DNA of 10,481 nt from Neocallimastix lanati (nom. inval.). Lineage: Eukaryota > Neocallimastigomycota > Neocallimastigomycetes > Neocallimastigales > Neocallimastigaceae. Below, piece by piece: positions 1-7,835 of the stretch. Below the pieces are notes generated by a model. That model was not told the DNA's origin. It saw only the letters and a program-made list of their open reading frames with translations, and made no database searches. The translations under genes were made by a program, and so were the position numbers. The stretch lies in contig JACVTC010000741.1 of the NCBI GenBank assembly GCA_016946835.1, positions 1 through 10,481 of the forward strand, read 5' to 3'. The stretch's first letter is position 1; every line of letters begins with the position of its first letter.

Positions 1-259
1 ATATATAAAATAATTTTAGAATATGGATCTTAGGTAAAATAAATAACATAAATATTAAAGGAAAGTTACTTAATTAATTCTTGTACTGATTTTTTAAAAT
101 CATATTTATTTTAGAAATGATTAAAAATAGTTTAAATAGAGAAAATTAGCCAAAATTAACCCACAAAAGAAATTAACTGAAATACTGAATTTAAATAAAT
201 TATGAAACATTATACAAGTTTAAATAACTAGAAATAATACAATTAGTTAGGTATGGATC

Positions 260-480
260 AAACACAGTAGAAACTAAACACAGTAGAAACTAAACACAGT
301 AGAAACTAAACACAGTAGAAACTAAACACAGTAGAAACTAAACACAGTAGAAACTAAACACAGTAGAAACTAAACACAGTAGAAACTAGACACAGTAGAA
401 ACTAGACACAGTAGAAACTATACACAGTAGAAACTATACACAGTAGAAACTATACACAGTAGAAACTAAACACAGTAGAA
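260..480. repeat. 16-bp minisatellite, about 13.8 copies
   Basis: A head-to-tail array with unit AAACACAGTAGAAACT and almost no drift except at base 2 of the unit. Copies 1-8 have A there, copies 9-10 have G (from 388), copies 11-13 have T (from 420), and the last partial copy (468-480) returns to A. Variant units are grouped rather than mixed, as expected if the array grew by local duplication of neighbouring units. The array is richer in G+C than its flanks and contains no open frame of note. The flanks (1-259 and 481-663) are plain AT-rich sequence in which I see no gene. Confidence 0.97.
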
Positions 481-663
481 GAATCCAAACGCAATAGTAG
501 TTTTTTACTTGTTATAATGAGTTTTTGTTTAAATCTTAATGGGTATTAGTTATTGTAATGAATCTGTCAATAAAAACAGATTATAACAATAAAAAAACAC
601 TACAATTTAAACAAATAAAATTAAAGTAATTTCTTTTATTAATAAATTCTTTTATTAATTATA

Positions 664-1157
664 AACTTCTCTTATGTTATTAATTGTAAAATAGTTAATA
701 ACTAATACATCGATTTAATTAAGAAAAATTACATGTATTTATATTTTTCTTATTATATTATTAATATATGATGTTATTTAATAATATATATAACTATTTA
801 TTTATAAACAAAAGATTTTTTAATTAACAATTTTTATTATTTATTAATTTACTAAAACTAAAATTAATTTTTTAAACTCTTTATTTTATTTATTATTTTA
901 ATACTTATAATAATTTTAATTATATATTTAATATTGAAAAACTATTTTTATAAATATTAACTATTTAAGATTATTCCTAAATTAATTTTCAACTATTTAA
1001 AACTAAACTTAATTAACTAAACTAATTAAAAAATATTTTCAATTTAAAAAAATAATTAAATTTTATTTCAATAAATTTTATATTAAATTATTCACATAAA
1101 TTAATTGTACGAAAAATTAAGCTATTTAATGTATTAAAGATTTATTAAATCTTTACA
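664..1157 (+). repeat. Dispersed AT-rich repeat, copy 1
   Basis: This stretch is related to about 3690-4344 inside the LTR element, in the same orientation. The best conserved part is a 25-bp identical block (697-721 against 3727-3751), followed by a shared stretch containing TTACATGTATTTATATTTTT. Similarity then weakens in AT-rich sequence. Both copies finish with the same hairpin, AAAGATTT-att-AAATCTTT (1136-1154 here), followed by ACA. Left boundaries are uncertain. No coding potential is seen. It is either a mobile module in its own right or a relic of another copy of the 3199-5269 retrotransposon. Confidence 0.7.
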
Positions 1158-1308
1158 TTAGGCTGGAAAACTGTTCTTATTTAATTAGAGATTTTAGATA
1201 TTAATAGAAATATTTATTGTAAAAGTTCCTTAAATTTGGTTAAAATTACGAGTTCTACATTGTAAAAAAGTAACTTGATTATGACTAGGAATAATTTACA
1301 AAGATAAG

Positions 1309-1920
1309 AATATCCCACTTGAATTTTGACTTCTATGGAGACAAGAAGTTTTAAACGTCTATACTAAGAGTAGGGGAATAAGTCAGATTGTAATTAATGC
1401 CTTTAGTTTGTGAAAATCCTCTCGCAACAATTCGGTGCTTTGTATTCTTTAATGTTTCCATTACCATCTCTCTTAATAGTACAAATCCATCTTAGTTGAT
1501 GTTGGATAAGTACCTTTTGGAAGTTGTTTTTAATTATCATAATTTTGTTGTTATAGAGGTTTTTTAATTCTTCATTCATTGCTGAGATCCATTGACGTTT
1601 ATTTTTACTACTGACTGCTTGCTTAAAGGTTAATGGTGTATCTGTTACTATATTATTAGGTTCTATATTGTCAATAATGAAATTAGTCCCTTTTGTTTTT
1701 TTTCATTGTATAATGGTGATCCTGGTCTTTTTAATGATGAAGAAACTGTATTGTTGTAACGGAAATCTGGGTGTTCCAATACTAAAAGGACACTTAGAAT
1801 GGGCAAACCAAACACAAGAATTAGTAAATACATGATATACAGGATATTAATATTGGAGCACTTGATTCCTTTGTTAATTAGGAAGGTCGGTGCTGAAATA
1901 TTAATAATATTGATTTTGTA
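1309..1920 (-). pseudogene. Ty1/copia pol fragment: linker and N-terminal reverse transcriptase
   Basis: Minus-strand translation gives typical copia pol sequence just before and at the start of the RT domain: a basic Pro-Gly linker (KRPGSPLYNEKK, about 1725), then PLTFKQAVSSKNKRQWISAM and NEELKNLYNNK (about 1550-1650), RWICTIKRDGNGNIKEYKA (about 1435-1495), ARGFSQTKGINYNLT and YSPTLSIDV (about 1350-1425). The family normally continues into the QLDIKAAYLN and YVDD regions, but the match stops at KWDI (about 1310), so the polymerase catalytic Asp residues are absent. At least three frame changes are needed: near 1690, near 1430 and near 1350. The frame is open upstream to about 1920 but only weakly recognisable. 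In a live element, pol makes cDNA and integrates it. This copy is dead. It lies on the same strand as, and begins roughly where, the fragment at 8757-10481 leaves off. Confidence 0.88.
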
Positions 1921-2207
1921 TTTATTATTTTTTTATTTATTTATTAAATTATTTATTAAAAATTGTTTTATTAGAAGATGTTTTATTACTAATAATAATA
2001 ACTACGTTAACTACGATAAAGCACGAAAGAAATATTTTCAAGTGAAAAATTCATCCTACCTATTTATATCTTTTTCGGAAAAACTAGTTTTCATGATTTT
2101 GAAAAATTATAGAATTGTGGAAATTTGTTTAAAACCGATTTTAGCCACAAGGAATAGAAACTAATAAAAAGAAGAAATAAAATAGAATAAAATATTAATT
2201 TTAACTA

Positions 2208-2233
2208 TTAAGAATTTCTATTAAAATTCTTAA
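2208..2233. repeat. 10-bp perfect hairpin
   Basis: TTAAGAATTT (2208-2217) and AAATTCTTAA (2224-2233) form a perfect stem with a 6-nt loop. It lies about 35 bp past the end of the tRNA-like gene on that gene's downstream side. It may be an isolated hairpin or a weak terminator. No function can be assigned. Confidence 0.7.
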
Positions 2234-2280
2234 AGAATTACAGAAAGAAATATCTAGAAATTGAAAATAAAAATTATTTA

Positions 2281-2364
2281 AAATTTGCTTTGAATATGAA
2301 TCGAACCCAAGTAGTTATAATTTAAATCGATTAAGGTCGTAGCTTTAACCACTATGCCAAATTT
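2281..2364 (-). tRNA. Degenerate tRNA-like gene (possible Leu-type or tRNA-derived element)
   Basis: The minus strand reads TGGCATAGTGG, a good pol III A box, and GGTTCGATTC, a good B box, at normal tRNA spacing. The ends pair perfectly as a 7-bp acceptor-like stem (CAAATTT at 2358-2364 with AAATTTG at 2281-2287), giving 84 nt, a length typical of class II tRNAs. The stretch CCTTAATC could supply a TAA (Leu) anticodon. The anticodon and T stems pair poorly, so I do not regard this as a secure functional tRNA. A run of five T on the minus strand (2269-2273), 8 nt past the 3' end, would stop pol III. Alternatives are a tRNA pseudogene or the head of a SINE. Confidence 0.45.
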
Positions 2365-2656
2365 ACTTATGCCATAATTTTTTTAATAATTCTATTAAGA
2401 AACTAACTCAATATAAATTATTAACTACAACTTACACGGACTAATTCATTAAGTTGAGAAAATAAATAAACTAAATTTTTTACCCTTTAGAGTTTATTAT
2501 AAAATTAATTATAATAATAACACAAAAAGTAAGAGAAGAATTGGTTTGTATAAATTGATTATAAAAATATGTTTTTGAATAAAATATTTTTATTAATTTA
2601 TTAAAGTTAAAAATATAAAATTGTTACTATTATAACTATGTTTTTTATAATAATAA
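2365..2656. other. AT-rich spacer
   Basis: I see no open frame, RNA or element boundary in this stretch. It separates the tRNA-like gene from the stem-loop array. Confidence 0.6.
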
Positions 2657-2947
2657 CTCTTGATTTCTCAAAGAGAACTCAAGAGCCTTATTATATTTTT
2701 TTTATGAAATAAGGTTAAATAAGAACGGGTTTTCTAATCTTAACCAAATCTCTTATCTAGGAAAAGATTAGATAGAAAAACCTAGATAAGTTTTCGATCG
2801 ATATTCTATCCATATCGATCATCGCATTAATTAAGTAAAACGATTACTTCTAAAAAGTAATTGGAAAAAATCTTAATTAACTGATTTTCCAATCTAATCT
2901 AATGATCGAAAATACAAAGAATAAATAATAAAAGATATTTCGATCAT
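2657..2947. repeat. Array of nine stem-loops
   Basis: Nine inverted repeats follow one another with little spacing: CTCTTGA/TCAAGAG (2657-2685, with inner TTCTC/GAGAA); CCTTATT/AATAAGG (2686-2714); GGTTAA/TTAACC (2713-2745); CTTATCTAGG/CCTAGATAAG (2752-2790); GATCGATAT/ATATCGATC (2796-2820, 7-nt loop); TTAATTAAG/CTTAATTAA (2827-2880), which encloses ATTACTT/AAGTAAT (2843-2861); TTGGAAAA/TTTTCCAA (2861-2892); and ATGATCGAAA/TTTCGATCAT (2902-2947). Several stems contain G and C, which are rare here. Neighbouring stems abut or interlock and there is no coding frame. It could be a structured RNA, a foldback element or a hairpin-forming mobile cluster. Confidence 0.8.
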
Positions 2948-2992
2948 ATAATTTATCCTTATATTAAAAATCATAAAATTAAATAGTTAATA

Positions 2993-3057
2993 AAATACAC
3001 AATACATTATAAAATACAGAATACATTATAAAATACAGAATACAATACAGATACATT
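2993..3057. repeat. 19-bp tandem repeat
   Basis: The unit AATACATTATAAAATACAG occurs twice exactly (3001-3019 and 3020-3038), with partial copies on both sides (AAAATACAC before, AATACAATACAG and ATACATTAG after). It is a short slippage-type array of unknown role. Confidence 0.9.
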
Positions 3058-3193
3058 AGTTACAGTAGAGAATTTAACGTATTGTAAATATATTATTTAA
3101 AATTAATTAAATAAATTTTGTTAAATTAATGAATATTTTAAAATTAAATTAAATAAATTTAATAAATATTATATGTAATTAAATAAAGTTATA

Positions 3194-3198
3194 GTTAT
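3194..3198. repeat. Target-site duplication, left copy (GTTAT)
   Basis: GTTAT directly precedes the 5' LTR, and the same five bases directly follow the 3' LTR at 5270-5274. A 5-bp duplication is the usual Ty1/copia integrase footprint, and it shows that 3199-5269 moved in as one unit. Confidence 0.9.
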
Positions 3199-3405
3199 TG
3201 TTAGAATATGTGAATATGATGTTATAATATGTGAATATGAGATTAATGTAATAAAATGTAATGTAATATAAATAATGTATTAACCATAATGTATTAATAT
3301 AAAAGCATTTAATTTAGAATAATTAAGTGCCTAGTAACTCTTTATCACAAAAATATATTAATAAAGTTGACATAATTATAAAACCTAAATTCTTAATTCT
3401 TAACA
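3199..3405 (+). repeat. 5' LTR (207 bp)
   Basis: It begins TGTTAGAATATG and ends TTCTTAACA, the TG...CA ends of LTRs. Near its start it holds two imperfect copies of a ~21-bp motif containing AATATGTGAATATGA. A TATA box (TATAAAAG, 3298-3305) and a poly(A) signal (AATAAA, 3360-3365) sit about 55 bp apart, in the order expected for U3, R and U5. It is about 98% identical to 5064-5269. Confidence 0.93.
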
Positions 3406-3428
3406 GATTAAGAGTCTCATCGACTCTT
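3406..3428 (+). promoter_or_regulatory. Primer-binding site for a tRNA-Lys(CUU) internal fragment
   Basis: The bases right after the LTR read GATTAAGAGTCTCAT. Their reverse complement, ATGAGACTCTTAATC, is the anticodon stem-loop of eukaryotic tRNA-Lys(CUU), with CTT as the anticodon. Priming from a tRNA cut in the anticodon loop is known for copia and Ty5, which use initiator tRNA-Met. A lysine half-tRNA is my inference, from the known tRNA sequence. The site also folds on itself: AAGAGTC (3410-3416) pairs with GACTCTT (3422-3428). A second hairpin, AAGGATT/AATCCTT, follows at 3432-3457. Confidence 0.7.
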
Positions 3429-3689
3429 AGAAAGGATTCTTTGGAATCGAAATCCTTAGCCGAATGTAATATTATGTCAAGGAAATAAATTGGAAACTAA
3501 AATTGCGATAAAAGTTGCTCATTATGTCAATCTTAGAAAAATAAATAAAATTGATTTCGAACATTTGAAATTGTAAAGAGTTCTATCAGAAACAGATTAC
3601 AAATAACAAATTTTTAACACCAAAATAAAAAAGAACACGTAATAAAAATTCGTTTTTTTAAAATAAAATAATCTTTATTAATTAAAAAA

Positions 3690-4344
3690 ATTAAATCTCT
3701 TTTTTGTTATTAACTATCATATAGTCAATAACTAATACATCGATTTAATTATAGAAATTTACATGTATTTATATTTTTTTCATTATTACATTATAATATA
3801 TTATTTTCTATCTAATTTACATATATTACATTTATTTATAAACAAAATATTTATTAATAATTTTATTAAATAATAATTAACTAAACTAAACAATAATTAA
3901 TTTAATAAACTTTCAACTTATTTACAATAATAATTAAATTCAATAACAACTCATTTATTATATATTTATTATATAAATATTATTAATACTAATGTTTATA
4001 TATTTACAATTCAAAACTATTTTTGTAAACTATTTAAACTAATTTTAACTAGTTTAAAACTATTCCGAAATTAATTTTAAAGTATTTTAAACTAACTAAA
4101 CTAAATTAACTAAGTTAAATAGAATAACTATTTTAAATAAACTAAACTAAACTAACTAACTTAAATAAATTATTTAGATTTAAGTTATTATCCAAAATTA
4201 TTTAAATAATAATTTTTCCTTTATGAAAAGTTTACATAAATTTATAATTAATTTTCATATACGTAAATCATAAATTTATGTAATTTTATTACATTAATTA
4301 ATTATGTAATAATTAATTATTAAAGATTTTATTAAATCTTTACA
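3690..4344 (+). repeat. Dispersed AT-rich repeat, copy 2
   Basis: The counterpart of 664-1157, lying inside the LTR element in the same orientation. It is longer than copy 1 by about 150 bp, mostly extra AT-rich sequence before the end. It closes with the same AAAGATTT/AAATCTTT hairpin (4322-4341) and ACA. It has no coding frame. Sequence beyond the hairpin is unrelated in the two copies, so the right boundary is sharp. Confidence 0.7.
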
Positions 4345-4643
4345 GAAATGATCAAGATTACAAAAATTGAAGAAACGCGTAAAAATTTAATATAGTTGAT
4401 AAAGAGAATCCCCAAGTAGAATAAAAGTAAATTAAAGCTCTAAACATATAGAAACATTAAATAAATAGAGATAAACAAGCTTAAGCATATATTAGTATAA
4501 ATTATATTTTCTCATACAATACTGAGACTCTTAATGAAAATTATACTGAAAACATCAAAAAATTAATTGATAATTAAATATCTTTTGAATATTATATAGC
4601 ATATTTTATTAAAGAATAATTTATAAATACAATATTGATTCTT

Positions 4644-4760
4644 AAATGATGTAATACCCAAGAGGTTATCATACAATAAACAAATAGCGTAAATCCTAAC
4701 GAGTAGCTATAAACATAATTAAATGGCGTAAAACCTAAAGAGTAGCCATAAATATAAACA
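4644..4760. repeat. Three degenerate 38-39-bp tandem units
   Basis: Units start at 4644, 4682 and 4721, each opening with AAAT and sharing the pattern GCGTAAA-CCTAA-GAGTAGC-ATAAA. Units 2 and 3 are close and unit 1 is diverged. A 75-codon minus-strand frame across them owes its repeated YSLGFT motif to this array. It shows no other sign of being a gene. Confidence 0.75.
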
Positions 4761-5048
4761 TTATATAAAGATAGGATTGCGTATAAAAACCATATGCGTA
4801 TCCAACCTACAATAAACATTAAGTTTGAATTATATTAAAGGTTTAACCGTTTAACCATAAAAACGTAATAGTATTTAATAATATAAATTTTTGAATAAAA
4901 TAAATATAAAATATACAATTAAATGTTTAAAATTTTAATTAAGAAAATTTTATAAAAGAGAATAAAATTTTGTAAAAATTAAATTTTAGAATAATAGTAA
5001 TTTGCACATATTCACCTATAAACCGAATTTTATCTTTTAGAAAAAACT

Positions 5049-5063
5049 AGGTTTAGGGGGGAA
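5049..5063 (+). promoter_or_regulatory. Polypurine tract next to the 3' LTR
   Basis: AGGTTTAGGGGGGAA ends immediately before the 3' LTR. A purine run with six G is exceptional in this AT-rich window, and it sits where plus-strand DNA synthesis is primed in LTR retrotransposons. It confirms the plus orientation of the element. Confidence 0.88.
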
Positions 5064-5269
5064 TGTTAGAATATGTGAATATGATGTTATAATATGTGAA
5101 TATGAGATTAATGTAATAAAATGTAATGTAATATAAATAACGTATTAACCATAATGTATTATTATAAAAGCATTTAATTTAGAATAATTAAGTGTTAGTA
5201 ACTCTTTATCACAAAAATATATTAATAAAGTTGACATAATTATAAAATCTAAATTCTTAATTCTTAACA
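5064..5269 (+). repeat. 3' LTR (206 bp)
   Basis: The partner of 3199-3405, with the same TG...CA ends, TATAAAAG at 5163-5170 and AATAAA at 5224-5229. It differs from the 5' LTR by a few substitutions (for example AATAATG to AATAACG) and one 1-bp indel (GCCTAG against GTTAG). Confidence 0.93.
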
Positions 5270-5274
5270 GTTAT
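5270..5274. repeat. Target-site duplication, right copy (GTTAT)
   Basis: This matches 3194-3198 and directly follows the terminal CA of the 3' LTR. Confidence 0.9.
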
Positions 5275-5294
5275 AATAACTTAACTAAGAAAAT

Positions 5295-5353
5295 ATAATT
5301 ATTTGTTAGCAAATAATTATAGATTCTTACAATTTTTGTGTAATAACACAAAA
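5295..5353. repeat. Two adjacent perfect hairpins
   Basis: ATAATTATTTG (5295-5305) pairs with CAAATAATTAT (5310-5320) around the loop TTAG, giving 11 bp. TTTTGTGT (5334-5341) pairs with ACACAAAA (5346-5353) around a 4-nt loop, giving 8 bp. They fill the narrow gap between the LTR element and the inverted-repeat element. They resemble the stems at 2657-2947 in style but not in sequence. Confidence 0.75.
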
Positions 5354-5386
5354 TTAATACTTAACTTTATAAAAATAACAATAATT

Positions 5387-5534
5387 GTGTTAAGATTTCG
5401 ATATAATTTATAGCTTAAATTTAAATAAAATATGTTTTATTAAAAAATATTCACTAAGTCGATATGTCTATATAGTAATATACCATATAGATATATAATA
5501 ATAATAATAAATATTTATATGTTTAGTTTAATAA
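5387..5534 (+). repeat. Left terminal inverted repeat
   Basis: Inverted partner of 8607-8756. It contains TTCACTAAGTCGATAT and a run of TAATAATAATAA shared with the partner. The left flank (ending CAATAATT) and the right flank (TGAATCAATT) share no clear short duplication. Confidence 0.9.
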
Positions 5535-5812
5535 ATTTTATTAATAAAATTATAATATTTGTACAATTAAAATAATAATTCTAATTCCTAAAAATTTACA
5601 AGAGAGTTCTCTATTTCAATATAAATAATTTAATCTATATAGAAATATATAAATTTTATATGAATTAAAGTATTATAATTTATTATAATTATAATAATAT
5701 ATATTGAAATAAAATAAAATAAAATAATTATTATCAAAAAGATATAAATTTAATATTTAATAATTATTATTAAATATACAAATATGTTACTATACATATT
5801 TGTTTTATATCA
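5532..5812 (+). repeat. Direct repeat A (281 bp)
   Basis: Nearly identical to 7957-8277 apart from a ~40-bp segment present only in the other copy. It includes GTACAATTAAAATAATAATT, ACAAGAGAGTTCTCT and three repeats of AAAAT. It ends with a hairpin ACAAATATGT/ACATATTTGT (5778-5803) and GTTTTATATCA. Read on the minus strand, it would begin TGATATAAAAC. The two copies could therefore be LTRs of a minus-strand element around the retropepsin-like gene, but I see no convincing primer site or polypurine tract. Confidence 0.9.
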
Positions 5813-5900
5813 GAAATGTCCTTGCTAAAAATTAAACTATATATTTTTTTTATAAAAGAAAATATAAGGTTTAATTAAAATAAATAATAATTTTAAAATT

Positions 5901-7264
5901 TTATTTTTTTTTATATTTATAATTCCTATTTGTCCGTTTGCTATCTACGCGATTGTTGCTATAATTAATAATCTCTTTTAACGCGATTTCAGGTTTGGGC
6001 ATCATAATTTTATAAATATTTATTTCATTTTTATCATTATTTTGAATATAAATATATGGAATTTTAATTATTTTTTTAATTTTATTAATTTTTATTTTCT
6101 TATCACTATCTACATTTATAATATTACTAAAATCAACCGGTGAATTATTATTATTAATTTTTCTTTCTTTTATATTAGTAATATTATTAACTGAATAATT
6201 TTTTTTATAAATCGTTCATTTTTATTATCATTTGAAGTAATTTGAATATTATCTACTTTTGAATTGTTACCAAACCAGAAGTTATAGATTTATTAATTCT
6301 ATTGATAATGCTATCAACTTTAACAGATTCATTGATATTTATTTCTTCTTTTACCATTGTATGACTATTTATTTTATTTCTTATATTTTCAGAATTATTA
6401 ATAATATTTTTATTTTTACCATTTGAATTAATATTTTCCTTATTATTTATTATTACAATACTATTAATCTCAATATTATTATTTTGATTTTTCTTAATAT
6501 TTGCACTACCTTTAATATTATTTTTATTTTCTTCTTTAGAATTATAATATTATTGTTTGTTTTGCATTTGCTATACTATTATTTACTAATTTATTATTTT
6601 CTCTGAAATTATCCAATTTTAACGTGTTTAATTGTTTTGTTTCTCGTTTATTATGTCATCAACCACGTCATTTTTAGTATTATTAATTTTATTACTATTA
6701 TTATTATTATTATTATTATAAATGTTATTATTATTATTATTATTATTATTTCTTCATTTTTATTGATTCTTTTATTTAAACAGATAATTTTTCAAGTTCA
6801 GCTACCACTCTAAAATCAGAAGTTCCTTGTTTCAAAAGAATTAAATTATCGCTTGGGTCAATAATAATTCCTAATTCTCTTTGTGTTTTAAAATTCAACC
6901 TAACATCATAAATGGATTTTCTTTCTCAACTACTCTGAATATTACATTTTTTTGAACACCACCAATAGTTTAAATTTAAAATTGTAAGTTTAGTTATTCA
7001 GTAATACTTGAGTCATCAATACAATGATTAAGAATATATTTTTCCAGAAAACTACGATTTACCAAATTATTTTCACCGTATCCTTTTTAAAATACACCTA
7101 GCTTCCTTATTATCAACAAGAGCTAATATTCCCATTGATTCACCATCTACAAACTCATCTAGTTCATCCACGTCATCGCTAACACCAGTTTCAAATCTAC
7201 CTTTTTGAATTAGCAATTTTAACAATTTTAATTTTTCTGTTAAGTTATCTTGATTTATATCCAT
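5901..7264 (-). pseudogene. Retropepsin-like domain with Asn/Lys-rich tail, frameshifted
   Basis: Minus-strand reading starts at ATG 7262-7264 (MDINQDNLTEKLKLLKLLIQ) with an acidic stretch DDVDELDEFVDGE. It then shows the retropepsin pattern ARCIL-x(n)-GENNLVNRSFLEKYIL, TIGGVQKNVIFRVVEKENPF, MMLG, and NFKTQRELGIIIDPSDNLIL. This follows the order of LTR-retrotransposon aspartic proteases (catalytic loop, flap-side strands, the ILG motif, closing strands). Where D-T/S-G is expected, the sequence reads Lys-Arg or Lys-x-Gly in either frame, so the catalytic Asp is missing. After about residue 170 comes an Asn/Lys-rich tail, partly from an AAT microsatellite (about 6670-6770), ending in a basic stretch and TAA at 5901-5903. 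About eight frame changes are needed, many near A/T runs. No RT or integrase follows. Confidence 0.68.
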
Positions 7265-7823
7265 TTTATTTCTATATCTATTTTTAAAATGTACTACTAT
7301 TTAATATTATTAAATATATTACTATTAAAATAAATAATATTTTTATCTTATTATACTTATATCTATTGTAATTTTATTCCAAAATTTTAACACTTTTAAA
7401 CTACACTATTTATATCTTCCTACTCTTATTTTAATTAAAATAATATTCCTATTATAGATTTTATTTAAATTATTCACTTAAATGCTAATTAAAATAACAA
7501 TATTTTTACTATTTCACTATCTCTAATTATATTATTATCCTACTTAAACTATCTTACTTTTAACACTAACACATATTAATAAATTATTTATATATATATA
7601 TTTATTAGATTTTCCAATATTTATTTATTTTAAAACAATTTAATTAAACTATACTAAAATGAATGAAATAGCATATATTGTATAACTTTCTCTTCACCAA
7701 AGATAATATAACTATAAATAACCAATAAAAAAATTAAAAATTTATATCCCAAACAGTATATTTTAATTAATCCTAACTGAAGAGAATTTATGTAAATATA
7801 TACGGATTTATAATTAATTAACA
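7265..7823. other. AT-rich upstream region without genes
   Basis: No credible open frame on either strand. It would hold the promoter and leader of the minus-strand retropepsin-like gene, but I cannot point to a definite TATA box among the many AT-rich candidates. Confidence 0.6.
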
Positions 7824-7835
7824 AAATTACTAAAC

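Larger units (their letters stand above)
3199..5269 (+). mobile_element. Non-autonomous copia-type LTR retrotransposon (2,071 bp)
   Basis: Two near-identical LTRs starting TGTTAGAATATG and ending CTTAACA bound a 1,658-bp interior, flanked by GTTAT on each side. The interior has a primer-binding site at its left end and a polypurine tract at its right end, but no frame resembling gag, protease, integrase or reverse transcriptase on either strand. It is therefore a short non-coding element of the TRIM/LARD kind that would need proteins from a helper. The LTRs differ by about four substitutions and one 1-bp indel, so insertion is fairly recent compared with the broken pol fragments nearby. The interior carries the dispersed repeat copy 2 (about 3690-4344) and a three-unit tandem repeat (4644-4760). 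The rest of the interior shows nothing recognisable. Confidence 0.93.

Noticed and set aside
260-480. CRISPR array
   Set aside because: Units are contiguous with no spacers between them, so this is a plain minisatellite in eukaryotic sequence.
1799-2164. 121-codon plus-strand open frame with a hydrophobic middle
   Set aside because: It overlaps the antisense strand of the copia pol remnant and its linker. Composition is AT-driven (Ile, Leu, Phe, Tyr, Asn, Lys), and I recognise no domain or signal.
4592-4819. 75-codon minus-strand frame with a repeated YSLGFT motif
   Set aside because: The repetition comes from the 38-39-bp DNA tandem array inside a non-coding LTR element, and nothing else supports a gene.
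6670-6770. AAT/ATT run as an independent microsatellite
   Set aside because: It falls inside the Asn-rich tail of the retropepsin-like pseudogene and is best described as part of it.
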